A stretch of DNA of 64,000 bases from Enchytraeus crypticus (lineage: Eukaryota; Annelida; Clitellata; Enchytraeida; Enchytraeidae): positions 1,288,501 to 1,352,500 of the forward strand of contig CAJHZI010000507.1 in NCBI GenBank assembly GCA_905160935.1, written 5' to 3'. The notes below the pieces were generated by a model. The model was not told the origin of the DNA. It saw only the letters and a program-made list of their open reading frames with translations, and did no database searches. This document shows, piece by piece, positions 1 through 8,818 of this stretch. The position numbers and the translations under genes were made by a program. Positions within the stretch are counted from its first letter, which is position 1, and every line of letters begins with the position of its first letter.

Positions 1-1840
1 TCTACAATCTAGATATTTTTCTTAATATTGGAAACTTTCATATGTTCATTGTAATGAGCACGCCTTGTTCACAATTTATATATTAAGTAATAAATATATT
101 TTAGATAGAATGCAGATATTATAGAGCAGTTAGGCCTATTTATAAATAATAAGTGACGTAGGGTTTTTTCCAAAGATTTATAATAGACGATAGAAGCCGA
201 GGTTATAGGCGTGTATAGGTAGATTATTACGAAGGGTATTTCCAAAATGACGCAGCTGCGTCGTAAATTAGCTAAGCGAAGAAACGCTGTGATTCGATAG
301 AAGCGTTTGACATCGATCGACAGCGGTGTATATAAGGAGAAGCTAGATACAGTAGAATCAAGTTGGGGCCGGGGGCCTACTTGATTCGTCTGAGTAGGTT
401 CCCAGGAGGGCGGCGCCGATGGGTCTATACGGTGTACAACGTGTAGTTCTCATAAAGGATCGAGTCTCAATGATCCTTCCTCTTACTGACTCCCTACGGG
501 ATAGGTAAGGGGGCCCCTCAGGTTGGCTAGTGTCCCAAGCCGCGAAGGCTAATTGGAGGCGAGAGAGTTCGGTGTCCCCCTGGGTAGGCCCAGGTAAGAG
601 GCTGGTAGTCCACAGCGATACCCGGGTCGAGTCCGTCTCTGCGGGTATTTGTTAAGCGCCTGGGTCGAGTGTGTCTCTGCAGGCGGGAGGCTGGTAGTCC
701 ACGGCATTGCCCGGGTCGAGTTCGTCTCTGCGGGTATTTGCTAAGCGTCTGGGTCGAGTGTGTCTCTGCAGGCGGTATGCTAGCGACAGCATTACCTGGA
801 CGGAGTTCGTCTCTGCAGGTATTTGTTAGGCGCCTGAACGGAGTTCGTCTCTGCAGGTATTTGCTAAGCGCCTGGATGGAGTTCGTCCCTGCAGGCGGGA
901 GCAGGATTACTAATGACCAGTTGACTATCCACGAATTTCATAGTGACTACACGGAAGCCATTGTACCACCTTCAACAATGATGGACGAGCGAAGAACTAC
1001 GGGAAGACCAGTATTGAAAGGATGCAGAAGCGGGATTACCAATGACCAGCAGACTATCCACGGATTTCAAAACATTAAGCGAAAGGCCCTTTACACCACT
1101 TCAGCAATGATGGAGGAGAGAAGTAACTACGGAAAGACCAATATTAAAAGGATAGGGAAGAATAAGGATAAAAAGATAAAGTGAAGTTTTATAGGGTAAA
1201 GAAAAATAAAGTTCGTCGCAGTTAAACAACCAATCACAAAATTATCTACTACAACCAGTTTGAAGACTAGGAAGCAGGGCGGAAACCAACCGTAATTGCC
1301 TAAAATATAGCAGACGCGGAGTACGCTTCTACTCCAGGTTCGGGTCATCATATCACTTCGTCCCGAGAATCACATTACGGAAGAGAATCTATGAAAGAAG
1401 CAAGGGGATCGGCCCTCGAATTAACAGATAGAAGTTGAGCAAGGATAGGCCATTCGAGATGCAGCACCCTCGGTTCCTCCTGACAAGCGGTACCTGAATT
1501 AGACCATTTAACGTAGTAGCTGCCATCTCGAATCGCTGCCGGTCATCTATACATCTTACACAACAACATGACGACGTGGAGTGAGTCCCCACTCCCGATT
1601 CGGGCCGGGTGGCCAAAACCCGATGACCCGGGTTCCCAGGACCCAAAATTGAGGGTGAAAGAAATACGTTCCACTAGCTGTAACACGGGAGGCCTCGCCG
1701 GCCGCGCGCACGCTAACGCAACCCCGGTCGTAACAAATGGTGTCAGAAGTGGGATTTCGTATAAGAAAATCTCTCCACTCGCCATAACACGGGAGGCCTC
1801 GCTGGCCGCGCGCACGCTCTCGAAAGCCCGTTCGTTACAT
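1..1840 (+). mobile_element. LTR retroelement relic (LTR plus primer-binding site)
   Basis: This is a GC-richer, CpG-containing stretch unlike the AT-rich sequence around it. A TATA-like box (TATATAAG) lies at 329-336. A stretch at 1738-1754 matches a primer-binding site complementary to the 3' end of tRNA-Leu (TGGTGTCAGAAGTGGGA), and the sequence just before it ends in TAACA near 1735, as an LTR would. Everything up to about 1735 is therefore read as one long LTR and the sequence to about 1840 as the start of the internal region. No gag or pol is visible and no second LTR lies in the window. It is a broken remnant. A Ty3/Gypsy-type origin is suggested only by the primer-binding site. The left boundary is not resolved and may lie outside the window. 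Age cannot be judged from one LTR. Confidence 0.5.
600..1151 (+). repeat. Internal repeats of the LTR relic
   Basis: From about 600 to 900 a short GC-rich phrase of the type GTCGAGTtCGTCTCTGC recurs roughly six times at irregular spacing. It is followed by a diverged direct duplication of about 115 bp (about 903-1018 and 1032-1151), in which both copies share phrases such as GACTATCCACG and GCAATGATGG. These read as LTR-internal structure and not as a gene. The 171-codon open frame across them has the repetitive composition of the DNA repeat and resembles no protein I recognise. Confidence 0.5.
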
Positions 1841-2281
1841 TCATTTTAAATGTGCCCAATAATTTAATAAGTTAAATAACAGACATGAGTCGGTGATATT
1901 TTAGGGTAAAGCAGTGATATTTAGTCTAAGTACTGTTTGTTTACATCGTTAAGTAACACCTGGTTGCTATGGTGATTGCAATCAGCCGGGAGCGATTGAA
2001 GGTTTGTTTACTTACATGGTGACACTCGTTGTGAAACACGCTAACAACGAAATGGCCGAATATAGGATTTATTCTGATAGATTTGATCAATCTAGCAGCA
2101 CGTATCTCATTGTAAAATATTAATCATTGATGAAGGCAAAGAATCTTGTATATGTTAAATATTAATTCAAATTATTCTATCACAAAAGAATTAACGTTTT
2201 TACCAAAACTATAGTCGAGCTAGGACTTATACCATCAACAAACTGTAGGTTTAAACAACGAATTAGAGTTATATTAGCAGA
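1841..2281 (+). other. 5' flank of the CAP-Gly gene
   Basis: AT-rich sequence between the LTR relic and the first ATG of the CAP-Gly gene. An in-frame TAG lies 15 nt upstream of the ATG, which supports that ATG as the start. No clear promoter element was recognised here. The transcription start could lie in this stretch or further upstream. Confidence 0.4.
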
Positions 2282-3739
2282 ATGATGTGGAGTAGTGGAG
2301 GAGTTGATAGGGATTGGTCTAGGAGATACAGGTCCAGTGCGTTGTATCCTACGAGAGATCCTAATGACTTGCCCACGTACAGGGCCCACACAGCTCAACC
2401 ATTGGGGTATGCGGGTGGAATGAGGAGTGGAGGGCTGTACAGGAGTGGACTGACTGACCCACGAGACATGCAGCATAAGATTGGTTAGTATACTTTACAT
2501 TTCTCAATCCCATTTGCTATATGTAATAATAACAATAATAATAATAATGATTTGCTATAGGTATAATTCATATAACGCAGATAGACATATAAACCTATAG
2601 CTGAATGACAAATATTCTTACATTAACATAACAACAATTAGAGTGCTATGGTCATCAATGACAACGTCAAGCACTGTTGAGACAAAATCAAGCCAGCGAG
2701 CAAAAAGAAGGTAAAAAAAATGGTGAAAATTCAAAAATCCAGAAAATATGTCCCAAGGTACATTAATTTATATAGTCTCCCATGAGGTCACCATTGTAAT
2801 AAAATGTTTAATGTATTTGATCAACAAAAAACATAAAGTTATAGATATTTCATGAAATGTGCAGCTGTCTAATAAGTACATAATGCAAAGCTTGAATTGA
2901 GATAGGCATGCGAGTGCAAAAAGGACTTGTTTTGCAGCAGTGTTTAAATCACTTATAGAATATAAACAATAATTGTTTACAGAAACTTATTTTGGTTAGA
3001 AACTTTAGAAATTGATTGTAACTAAAAGTTTTAGCTTGTATTAACTCAAATTTAAAAATTACAGTTTCAATATAATGACAACTACTACATAATGAGCAAT
3101 GTTTAATCAAAAGTTGTTCTTAAAGTACCACAATAAAGCAGAATTTTTAGTATTGGGTGCTCTAATGATGCTCACATTGATTCTTTATATAATTTGAAGC
3201 CTACCAGTATAGCTTCTGTCTGATTTTTGTGGTCGAAATTATTGAATGAGAGTTCATATTTCTTGTATCTTGTTATTTTTATGGTTGTTGCTGCAGTTAT
3301 GAATTTGAGCATAAGCTCCTGTTGTTTGTATATGATCCTGTTTTTGTTGTTGTTGCTATTGATGAGTTGGAGCATATGACCTTGTTGTTGTTGTTATAGA
3401 TGAGTTGGAGTATATGATCTGGTTATTGTTGTTGTTGTTATAGATGAGTTGGAGCATATGATCTGGTTATTGGTGTTGCTGTTATAGATGAGTTGGAGCA
3501 TATGATCTGGTTGTGTTGTTGTTATAGATGAGTTGGAGCATCAGTTGTCCAGCATGAAGCTGACCAGCAGTTCGCTGTCAGAGAAGGTGCGTAGAGCCGA
3601 GAGGATTGTGCAGGACATGGGACATCAGAGTCGTCACGCTGCTCTAGAGGAGCAGAGCAGACACAGAGCAGAGGCTGAGCGGCTTCATCATGAGCAGGTT
3701 AGTATCTGTGTCTATGTGTCAGTATTTATCATGTTGGAG

Positions 3740-3797
<58 letters not shown>

Positions 3798-4270
3798 GAA
3801 ACTGGAGGCATTGGAAATGTGGATTTGGAGAAGAATGGAGAGGATTAGCTGGACCCAAAAGGTTACAAATGAGGAAGTCCTGGAGAGAGTTGGTACAGGT
3901 AGACAGTTGAAAATGCATTAAGAAATAGGAAGAAGAGATGGTTAGGACACATTCTAAGGGGGGTCTATTGAAAGATGTCATAGAAGGTAGAATGGAAGGA
4001 AAAAGAGACAGGGGCAGGCCGAGATTAGGTATGTTATGATTTAAAGACCCACTCATAGGTGGAAATGAAGAGGAAGGCGGTAGACTGAGAAGAGTGGAGG
4101 CGTTATGTACTATGGGCCTGCCAGTATGCAGTGCACCAAGAGAGAGAAGAGATATATATATATATACTTACATAATATATATATACATACATATATATAA
4201 TATATATATATATATTATATATATATATATTTACATATATATATGTATATAATATATATACATGTATATA

Positions 4271-4309
<39 letters not shown>

Positions 4310-5838
4310 TGTATACATACCATAATATTCGTTTATATACAGTCATCATCTTCATCTTCTTCTTCCCTTTATTTCCTGTTTAACTAGGGTCAGGAAACGA
4401 ATAGGCCTTCTCCACTTTTCAATCTCATACCATATCATCAGTCAATCCCCCTGTAATCTGTTTCATTCTTTTTAGAAAATTTTGTAGCAATTTCTGCAGT
4501 CTAAGCGCTCACCAACTGAATTAGTGCCTATATCTGAATTAAAGATAAATTTTTAGTAAGTTTTCTCTATTGGGTTGTGTATATGGCTTATTCAATGAGC
4601 TAAGAAATTACAATCATACTTTTAGTGTTAGTAGTCTTATTAAATCATTCAGACTTTGCATTTTTAAAATAAATGTTAAATACTTATAGTTATATGCGTG
4701 TGTGTGTATATGTGCAGAGAAGACTGGAGTGGGAATTGTTTGGACTGAGAGAAGAACTAGTGAGACTGAGACATACAAACAGACAAATGTCCAGTGATAA
4801 TGCGCTGCTGATGGCAGAGATGGAGAGAGAAAGAGAGAGGGATTCGGGATGGGAGTCAGACAGAGGAGTAAGAGTAAGTAAACTAAACTAATTAAAATAT
4901 AATAAATAAAATAAGTAAACTAAAGTAATTTGAATTGTTAGGATTGCCGAGTTGATAACCTGCGTGCTTGCCAACCGCTTGCCATGGTTACCCGGAGATC
5001 ATCAGTTAGAATCTGAAATAGACTGTCTCAGAGTTTGCAGTGCTATGCATGCATGATGGGTGATCAACTAGATAGGTTTTTCTAACCTCTTTGACGGCCT
5101 AGTGTGTGTGCTTATTTTAGTGTATTTTTGAAATAAAACATAGTTCTCTCTCTCTCTCTCTCTCTCATATTATTCCATGCAGTTGGGAAACAAACATTAT
5201 ACTTTTCTAATTTTTATTGTAATGTTTGTCCAAGTAGCTATAAGTTCTACAGAGATGGATTAGCTGTAAGAATATAGCGAGAGATGTCAACGAATAGGTT
5301 GTGAGTAGCATTGGTCGTCTTTTAAATGTCTTTGCGGCTGCTGTGCAGTGGATTCAACTAATATCCTCAAGTACCTGAGGCTTTTAAAGCATTCAATAAA
5401 ATAACAGCAGTTACTTGCTTCGGGATAACAATTAAAACTAAGAGGTACGAGTTTTCAATGCTGAACTGAATATTACATTAACAACAAATCAGCGTAATTG
5501 TCAAACCGGAAATAAACGCGAAATGGGACCAGATTTAAATTTGGACTTGTTTACTGGGTTTGGTATTTAACTTAATATTTTAGCAAATTCTAAATTTCTT
5601 TTTTATGATTCACCAACATATTTCGATGTGCAAACATAATTCATTATTGGCGAATTGTTGTTTCTCGCAGGCACGCACTGATTGGGGGAGGAGTCAGTTA
5701 AGTAGTAGGGGCCGGAGGAGGAGTTATAGCAGGGAAGGGCGAAGAGATGGATGGTTAAGTGACAGCGGTGTTTCGCATGGATATAGAGGTGCTGGATATC
5801 ACCATGGACGAGCTAAATCTCGTCACAGTAGCAGAAGC

Positions 5839-5872
<34 letters not shown>

Positions 5873-7339
5873 GTAGCAGCAGCAGTAGTGATAGCAGCAA
5901 AGGAAGTAAAAGGATTTCCAAAGAGAGAAAGCATGGAAAATATTACAGAAAAGGTTGGCAAGATATAAAATTAAGCTTTTACTTCTTGAGATCTATGAGT
6001 TTTTGATTTATGACTATGTATGATATACACAGGACACTATTTTCTTTCAGTATTTCTCTCGCTTAGTACACGCCTAATGGCAGGTCCATGATACATAACG
6101 CCTCCACTCTTCTCTGTCAGTAGAATTTTTTCTACTCTTCTTCTCACTCATTCCGTTTAAGACACATTAAATCCCGTAAAGATATGATTTAGTTTCAAAT
6201 AAATTTTCATTCCAGAGTTTTTTTCAGTAGTTCGATCTGATATTTTTTGTTATGTCCATCCCAGCGAATGAAATGCAGTAGTGTAATGTTCATCAGTAAT
6301 GTATCTCTACTCAGATTTGTATGATCGGTTTGTTGAAATATTGAGAATTGTCTGTTGAATAGAATAGAAAATATACAACGAGCACACCAGGTTCAGTCTA
6401 TCGCTGCATCATTGACAATGCCTGGACATGCTAGCACAATCCATAATAGCTGGCACACCCAAACACTGCCAGATATACAAGTAAAAAAAGTAAAGCAAAG
6501 GTTAACGTCAGTTTCCTCACTCGAAAGCGATGTCAGTGACGGGCGAGCCCAGGATTTGAACCCCGCATCTACTGATCCGCGATCGAGTATCTTACCGACT
6601 TCGCCACTGGCTTCAGCCGATCAAATATAGCGATATAGATTCATTATCTTTGAAGGTATCAAATATGAAAATGTCTGAATTATAGAACAATAATTTATAA
6701 AATATGTTATTGTAAAAAAGACTCTGTGCGTGTTGAATTAACAGATGGAAGGCGGTGCTCTGATTGGCTGATTAAGGGCTATTGCACTGGTGGAGGGCGA
6801 TGTGTGGGAGGAGCTATCTGCAGCTCGCCCCACCCCTGTGGCTCACCGTGCTCCAGTCCCAGGAGGTGTGGGCGCAGCATCAGTCCACATGATCCTTCCA
6901 TTGGCTACAGATCAGTTCTGCCTCATCCAATAGTAACTCAGCATAATAAATCTCATCTCTACTCAGATTTGTATGATCGGTTTGTTGAAATATTTTTCAT
7001 AAATTAGCCTCCTTAATTTTTAGTAATTATTCAATTTGTGCTTTCATCACCATCATGTTGTACGTGTATGTTGATATTTAAAACGGCTTAGATGTGAATC
7101 TTTACTTTCTATCATGTTTAGAGGGGATGAATAAAATTCTTTAATATTACGATACGCTTTATCCCATTACCCCATTATTAGTATTTATCTGAAATACAGC
7201 CCTTAGTAAAAAATGTACGTCTTGAAATATTTCCAAGTAAAATACTTGCATCATAGCGCTACAAATTACTAGATCAGGTTTCACGACTACTATTTTTATT
7301 ATTTTATTTTGTTTCATGAATACTTAATCATAACTAGCT

Positions 7340-7416
<77 letters not shown>

Positions 7417-8818
7417 CATGTATAATACCACTGAATAACTAGACGTTTTCATTCTTCACAATTTTCAAATGGTATTTTAGCTAAGTATTTTTGATGTGTA
7501 GCGAACCCGCCGGAAGCAGATACTCTTTCACACCTCGAGTGATGGGAAACCTGAAACCAGGCGACGTGGTGCAGTTCAACAGGGGAGGGGTGGAGAGCGA
7601 GGGAAAGGTAAAGTATTTGGGTCATCTACCGGGAAAAACTCAGCCTTACGTGGGTCTCGAGCTGCTGCATGAATGTATGTGCCCGTAATATTTGTTTCAT
7701 TTATCTGAATGAGTGAATTTTCAGTGGTTATATCACCATATCATCGTATGGTTGGAGCCAGTGGCGACGCCGGTTAAGGTACTCGACCGCGGATCAGTAT
7801 ATGCGGGGTTTAAATCTTGGGCTCGACCGTCGCTGATATCGCTTTCGAGTGAAGAAACTGACGTTAACCTTAGCTTTTACTTATTATGTAGCATAATTTT
7901 TGAAAGAGTTTGATTCGATAGATAACTAAATCTATTAAGTGCAATGTGAAATTAAAGAAAAGCTGGATAGGATATGCCAAAGGGAGGGATGGGTTGCAGA
8001 AATTTAGAATAAAGGTAAGGATGGAAGGGAAAATAAATAAAATAGTACCGAACTACAGAAACTTTAGGTAATTTAATTAAGCTTTCATATATTAAAGATG
8101 ACAACGCAGGATATCATAGACTTACCTTTAGACAGTTCACACTAAGAGCTAATTGATGTTATGACTGCTATATTTGTTGCTTGATGTGTTTGCTATGTTT
8201 GATAACTGATGTTATGATTTTTATGTTTGATAACTGATGTTATGATTTTTATGTTTGATAACTGATGTTATGATTTTTATGTTTGATAACTGATGTTATG
8301 GTTGCTATACTTGCTAATTGATGATATTGTGTTTGTCATTTGAATGAAATAGTACAAATATAACCAAACGAATCATCAAGTATTTTTTATTAATTAAAAC
8401 ATTGTCGATAATACATGTAGATACATTTTCAGATTTATTCAATGTTTTACAGATGGACATCATGATGGCGTCTACAATGGATATCGATATTTCAAATGGT
8501 TTGTATACTTATATGTAGGCCTAGATGATATTAAGAATTACATGTATATATACGAGGATGCAATATAGATACAGTTGTTTGCCTAATAATTATTTAACTT
8601 CTGGCTATATTTAAACTGCATTCTATTGTGGTTAATTAAAAAGAAGTTTTATATTATCAGAACTACTAAATAACGTTGCGAATCTATGTATTTAATTTGC
8701 ATTATTTTAAAGAGTATTACATATGTTTTCTGTTGTTGTTGTTGTTTACAGCAAGCCGAGCAGAGGAGTGTTTGTACCGTTCAGTCAGGTGACCAGGGCT
8801 AGGCGAGATCTCATATGA
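2282..8818 (+). CDS. CAP-Gly and coiled-coil protein, 8 exons, 443 aa
   Basis: Exons: 2282-2483, 3528-3697, 4718-4873, 5671-5953, 6745-6979, 7502-7674, 8453-8498, 8752-8818. Reading phases agree at every junction and total 1332 nt including TGA. The domain order is a short basic/aromatic N-terminus, a Glu/Arg/Leu-rich coiled coil (about residues 68-176), a Ser/Arg-rich segment with a long Ser run, a Cys-rich patch, and a CAP-Gly domain filling the C-terminus (about 350-443). CAP-Gly domains bind the C-terminal tails of alpha-tubulin and the EB/CLIP proteins, so a microtubule-associated role is inferred. Known C-terminal CAP-Gly proteins (for example KIF13B and CEP350) are far larger. I do not recognise this architecture and give no symbol. 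The exon 5 donor was chosen at 6980 (GTTTGT), not the GTAACT at 6933, because only the former keeps the CAP-Gly frame. The gene converges with AHCTF1. Confidence 0.82.
2635..2765 (+). repeat. Dispersed unit related to the foldback element
   Basis: About 130 bp beginning ACAACAATTAGAGTGCTATGG, then ATCAATGACAACGTCAAGCACT, and ending near a TCCAGAAAATATGTCCCAAG phrase. Diverged copies occur at 46305-46445 and 55140-55262, and the same GACAACATCGAGCACT core is tandemly arranged in the foldback at 47780-49105. It has no coding potential and looks like a non-autonomous repeat family. Confidence 0.55.
3340..3545 (+). repeat. Minisatellite containing the exon 2 acceptor
   Basis: About four copies of a roughly 44-bp unit built of TATAGATGAGTTGGAGCAT plus a TGATCTGGTTATTGTTG-type spacer. 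The last copy is the true junction: TTATAG ends the intron at 3527, and exon 2 opens with ATGAGTTGGAGCAT. Earlier copies thus carry an AG followed by the first 14 coding bases. More diverged copies reach back to about 3250. Confidence 0.85.
3528..4873 (+). CDS. CAP-Gly gene exons 2-3: coiled coil
   Basis: Two exons (3528-3697 and 4718-4873) encode about 109 residues dominated by Glu, Arg, Leu and Gln, with heptad-like spacing (for example [20 protein letters not shown]). No proline occurs in this part, consistent with a continuous helix that could dimerise. The exon 2 acceptor is the last copy of a tandem repeat (see the 3340-3545 entry). Exon 3 can end at 4873 (donor GTAAGT) or at 4867 (GTAAGA); both keep frame and differ by two residues. 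The intron between holds an AT microsatellite and a LINE 3' fragment. Confidence 0.75.
3742..3794. repeat. (AT)n microsatellite
   Basis: An uninterrupted TA/AT dinucleotide run directly before a LINE 3' fragment in intron 2 of the CAP-Gly gene. Confidence 0.95.
3795..4147 (+). mobile_element. LINE 3'-end fragment (same family as 31395-32434)
   Basis: The sequence matches the last 350 bp of the longer LINE copy at 31395-32434. Its opening encodes a diverged version of the WIWRRMERI-type C-terminus of the reverse transcriptase ORF, and it ends in the family's AAGAGAGAGA tail. It is 5'-truncated, as expected from target-primed reverse transcription. Confidence 0.8.
4153..4311. repeat. TA-rich microsatellite
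   Basis: Interrupted TATATA/TACATA repeats immediately after the LINE tail, within intron 2 of the CAP-Gly gene. Confidence 0.9.
4340..4545 (+). repeat. Interspersed repeat with CATCATCTTC end
   Basis: Shares phrases with 18020-18310 and, inverted, with 25080-25215: a (CATC/CTTC)n start, then AACTAGGGTCAGGA, ATATCATCAGTCAATCCCC and TTTTGTAGCAATTTCTG. It is probably a short non-autonomous element with a microsatellite end. No protein-coding content was seen. Confidence 0.65.
4920..5670. other. Intron 3 remainder of the CAP-Gly gene
   Basis: Contains a tRNA-SINE-like stretch near 4945-5110 (CTTGCCAACCGCTTGCCATGG region), a CT microsatellite at 5143-5166, and AT-rich sequence in which I recognise nothing else. 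Confidence 0.4.
5671..6979 (+). CDS. CAP-Gly gene exons 4-5: Ser/Arg-rich and Cys-rich linker
   Basis: Exon 4 (5671-5953) encodes an Arg/Ser/Gly/Tyr-rich segment followed by a run of more than 20 mostly Ser residues written in AGC/AGT codons, then a Lys/Arg-rich end. The AGC run is a coding microsatellite and is likely to vary in length. Exon 5 (6745-6979) has about nine cysteines in some 40 residues, beginning [12 protein letters not shown] and continuing with C-x-S-P-x-x-C patterns. The start vaguely resembles a CCCH zinc finger, but the spacing is not convincing. The intron between holds a LINE 3' fragment, a SINE and a 40-bp copy of the exon 5 donor region. Confidence 0.7.
6056..6128 (-). 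mobile_element. LINE 3'-tail fragment
   Basis: Reverse complement of the terminal ~70 bp of the LINE family seen at 31395-32434: the end tail CTCTCGCTTAGTRCAC, then GGCAGGTCCATGATACATAACGCC-type sequence (shown only in part). It lies in intron 4 of the CAP-Gly gene. Confidence 0.7.
6487..6625 (-). mobile_element. tRNA-derived SINE, family B
   Basis: Reverse complement of the 7749-7885 element, with a third copy at 54984-55125 (-). Read on its own strand it has an A-box-like GTGGCGAAGTCGGTAAG and a B-box-like GGGTTCAAATCC about 45 bp later, followed by a CACTCGAAAGCGAT-type body. This is the pol III promoter layout of a tRNA-derived SINE. Confidence 0.7.
7344..7411. repeat. (AT)n microsatellite
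   Basis: A pure TA/AT run of about 68 bp in intron 5 of the CAP-Gly gene. Confidence 0.95.
7502..8818 (+). CDS. CAP-Gly gene exons 6-8: CAP-Gly domain
   Basis: Three exons (7502-7674, 8453-8498, 8752-8818) join to a complete CAP-Gly domain. It runs [11 protein letters not shown], then [34 protein letters not shown], and [13 protein letters not shown]. The expected hydrophobic and glycine landmarks (G-x-V-x-Y-x-G, VG-x-EL, DG-x-x-x-G-x-RYF, G-x-F-V) are all present. The peptide-binding motif, normally G-K-N-D-G, reads [12 protein letters not shown] here, so the canonical GKNDG core is changed: the DG is kept but the preceding G-K-N is not. Binding of EEY/F-type tails may therefore differ. The protein ends seven residues after the domain. 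Confidence 0.85.
7749..7885 (+). mobile_element. tRNA-derived SINE, family B
   Basis: Begins GGTTGGAGCCAGTGGCGACG, with B-box-like GGGGTTTAAATCTTG and an end of CTGACGTTAACCTTAGC. It pairs with the inverted copies at 6487-6625 and 54984-55125. It sits 75 bp downstream of CAP-Gly exon 6, in intron 6. Confidence 0.75.
8185..8305 (+). repeat. 28-bp tandem repeat
   Basis: About four copies of a GTTTGATAACTGATGTTATG plus ATTTTTAT unit in intron 6 of the CAP-Gly gene, with further diverged copies on each side. Confidence 0.85.

Noticed and set aside
669-1184. 171-codon plus-strand frame
   Set aside because: It lies in LTR-internal repeats, has repetitive composition and matches no protein family.
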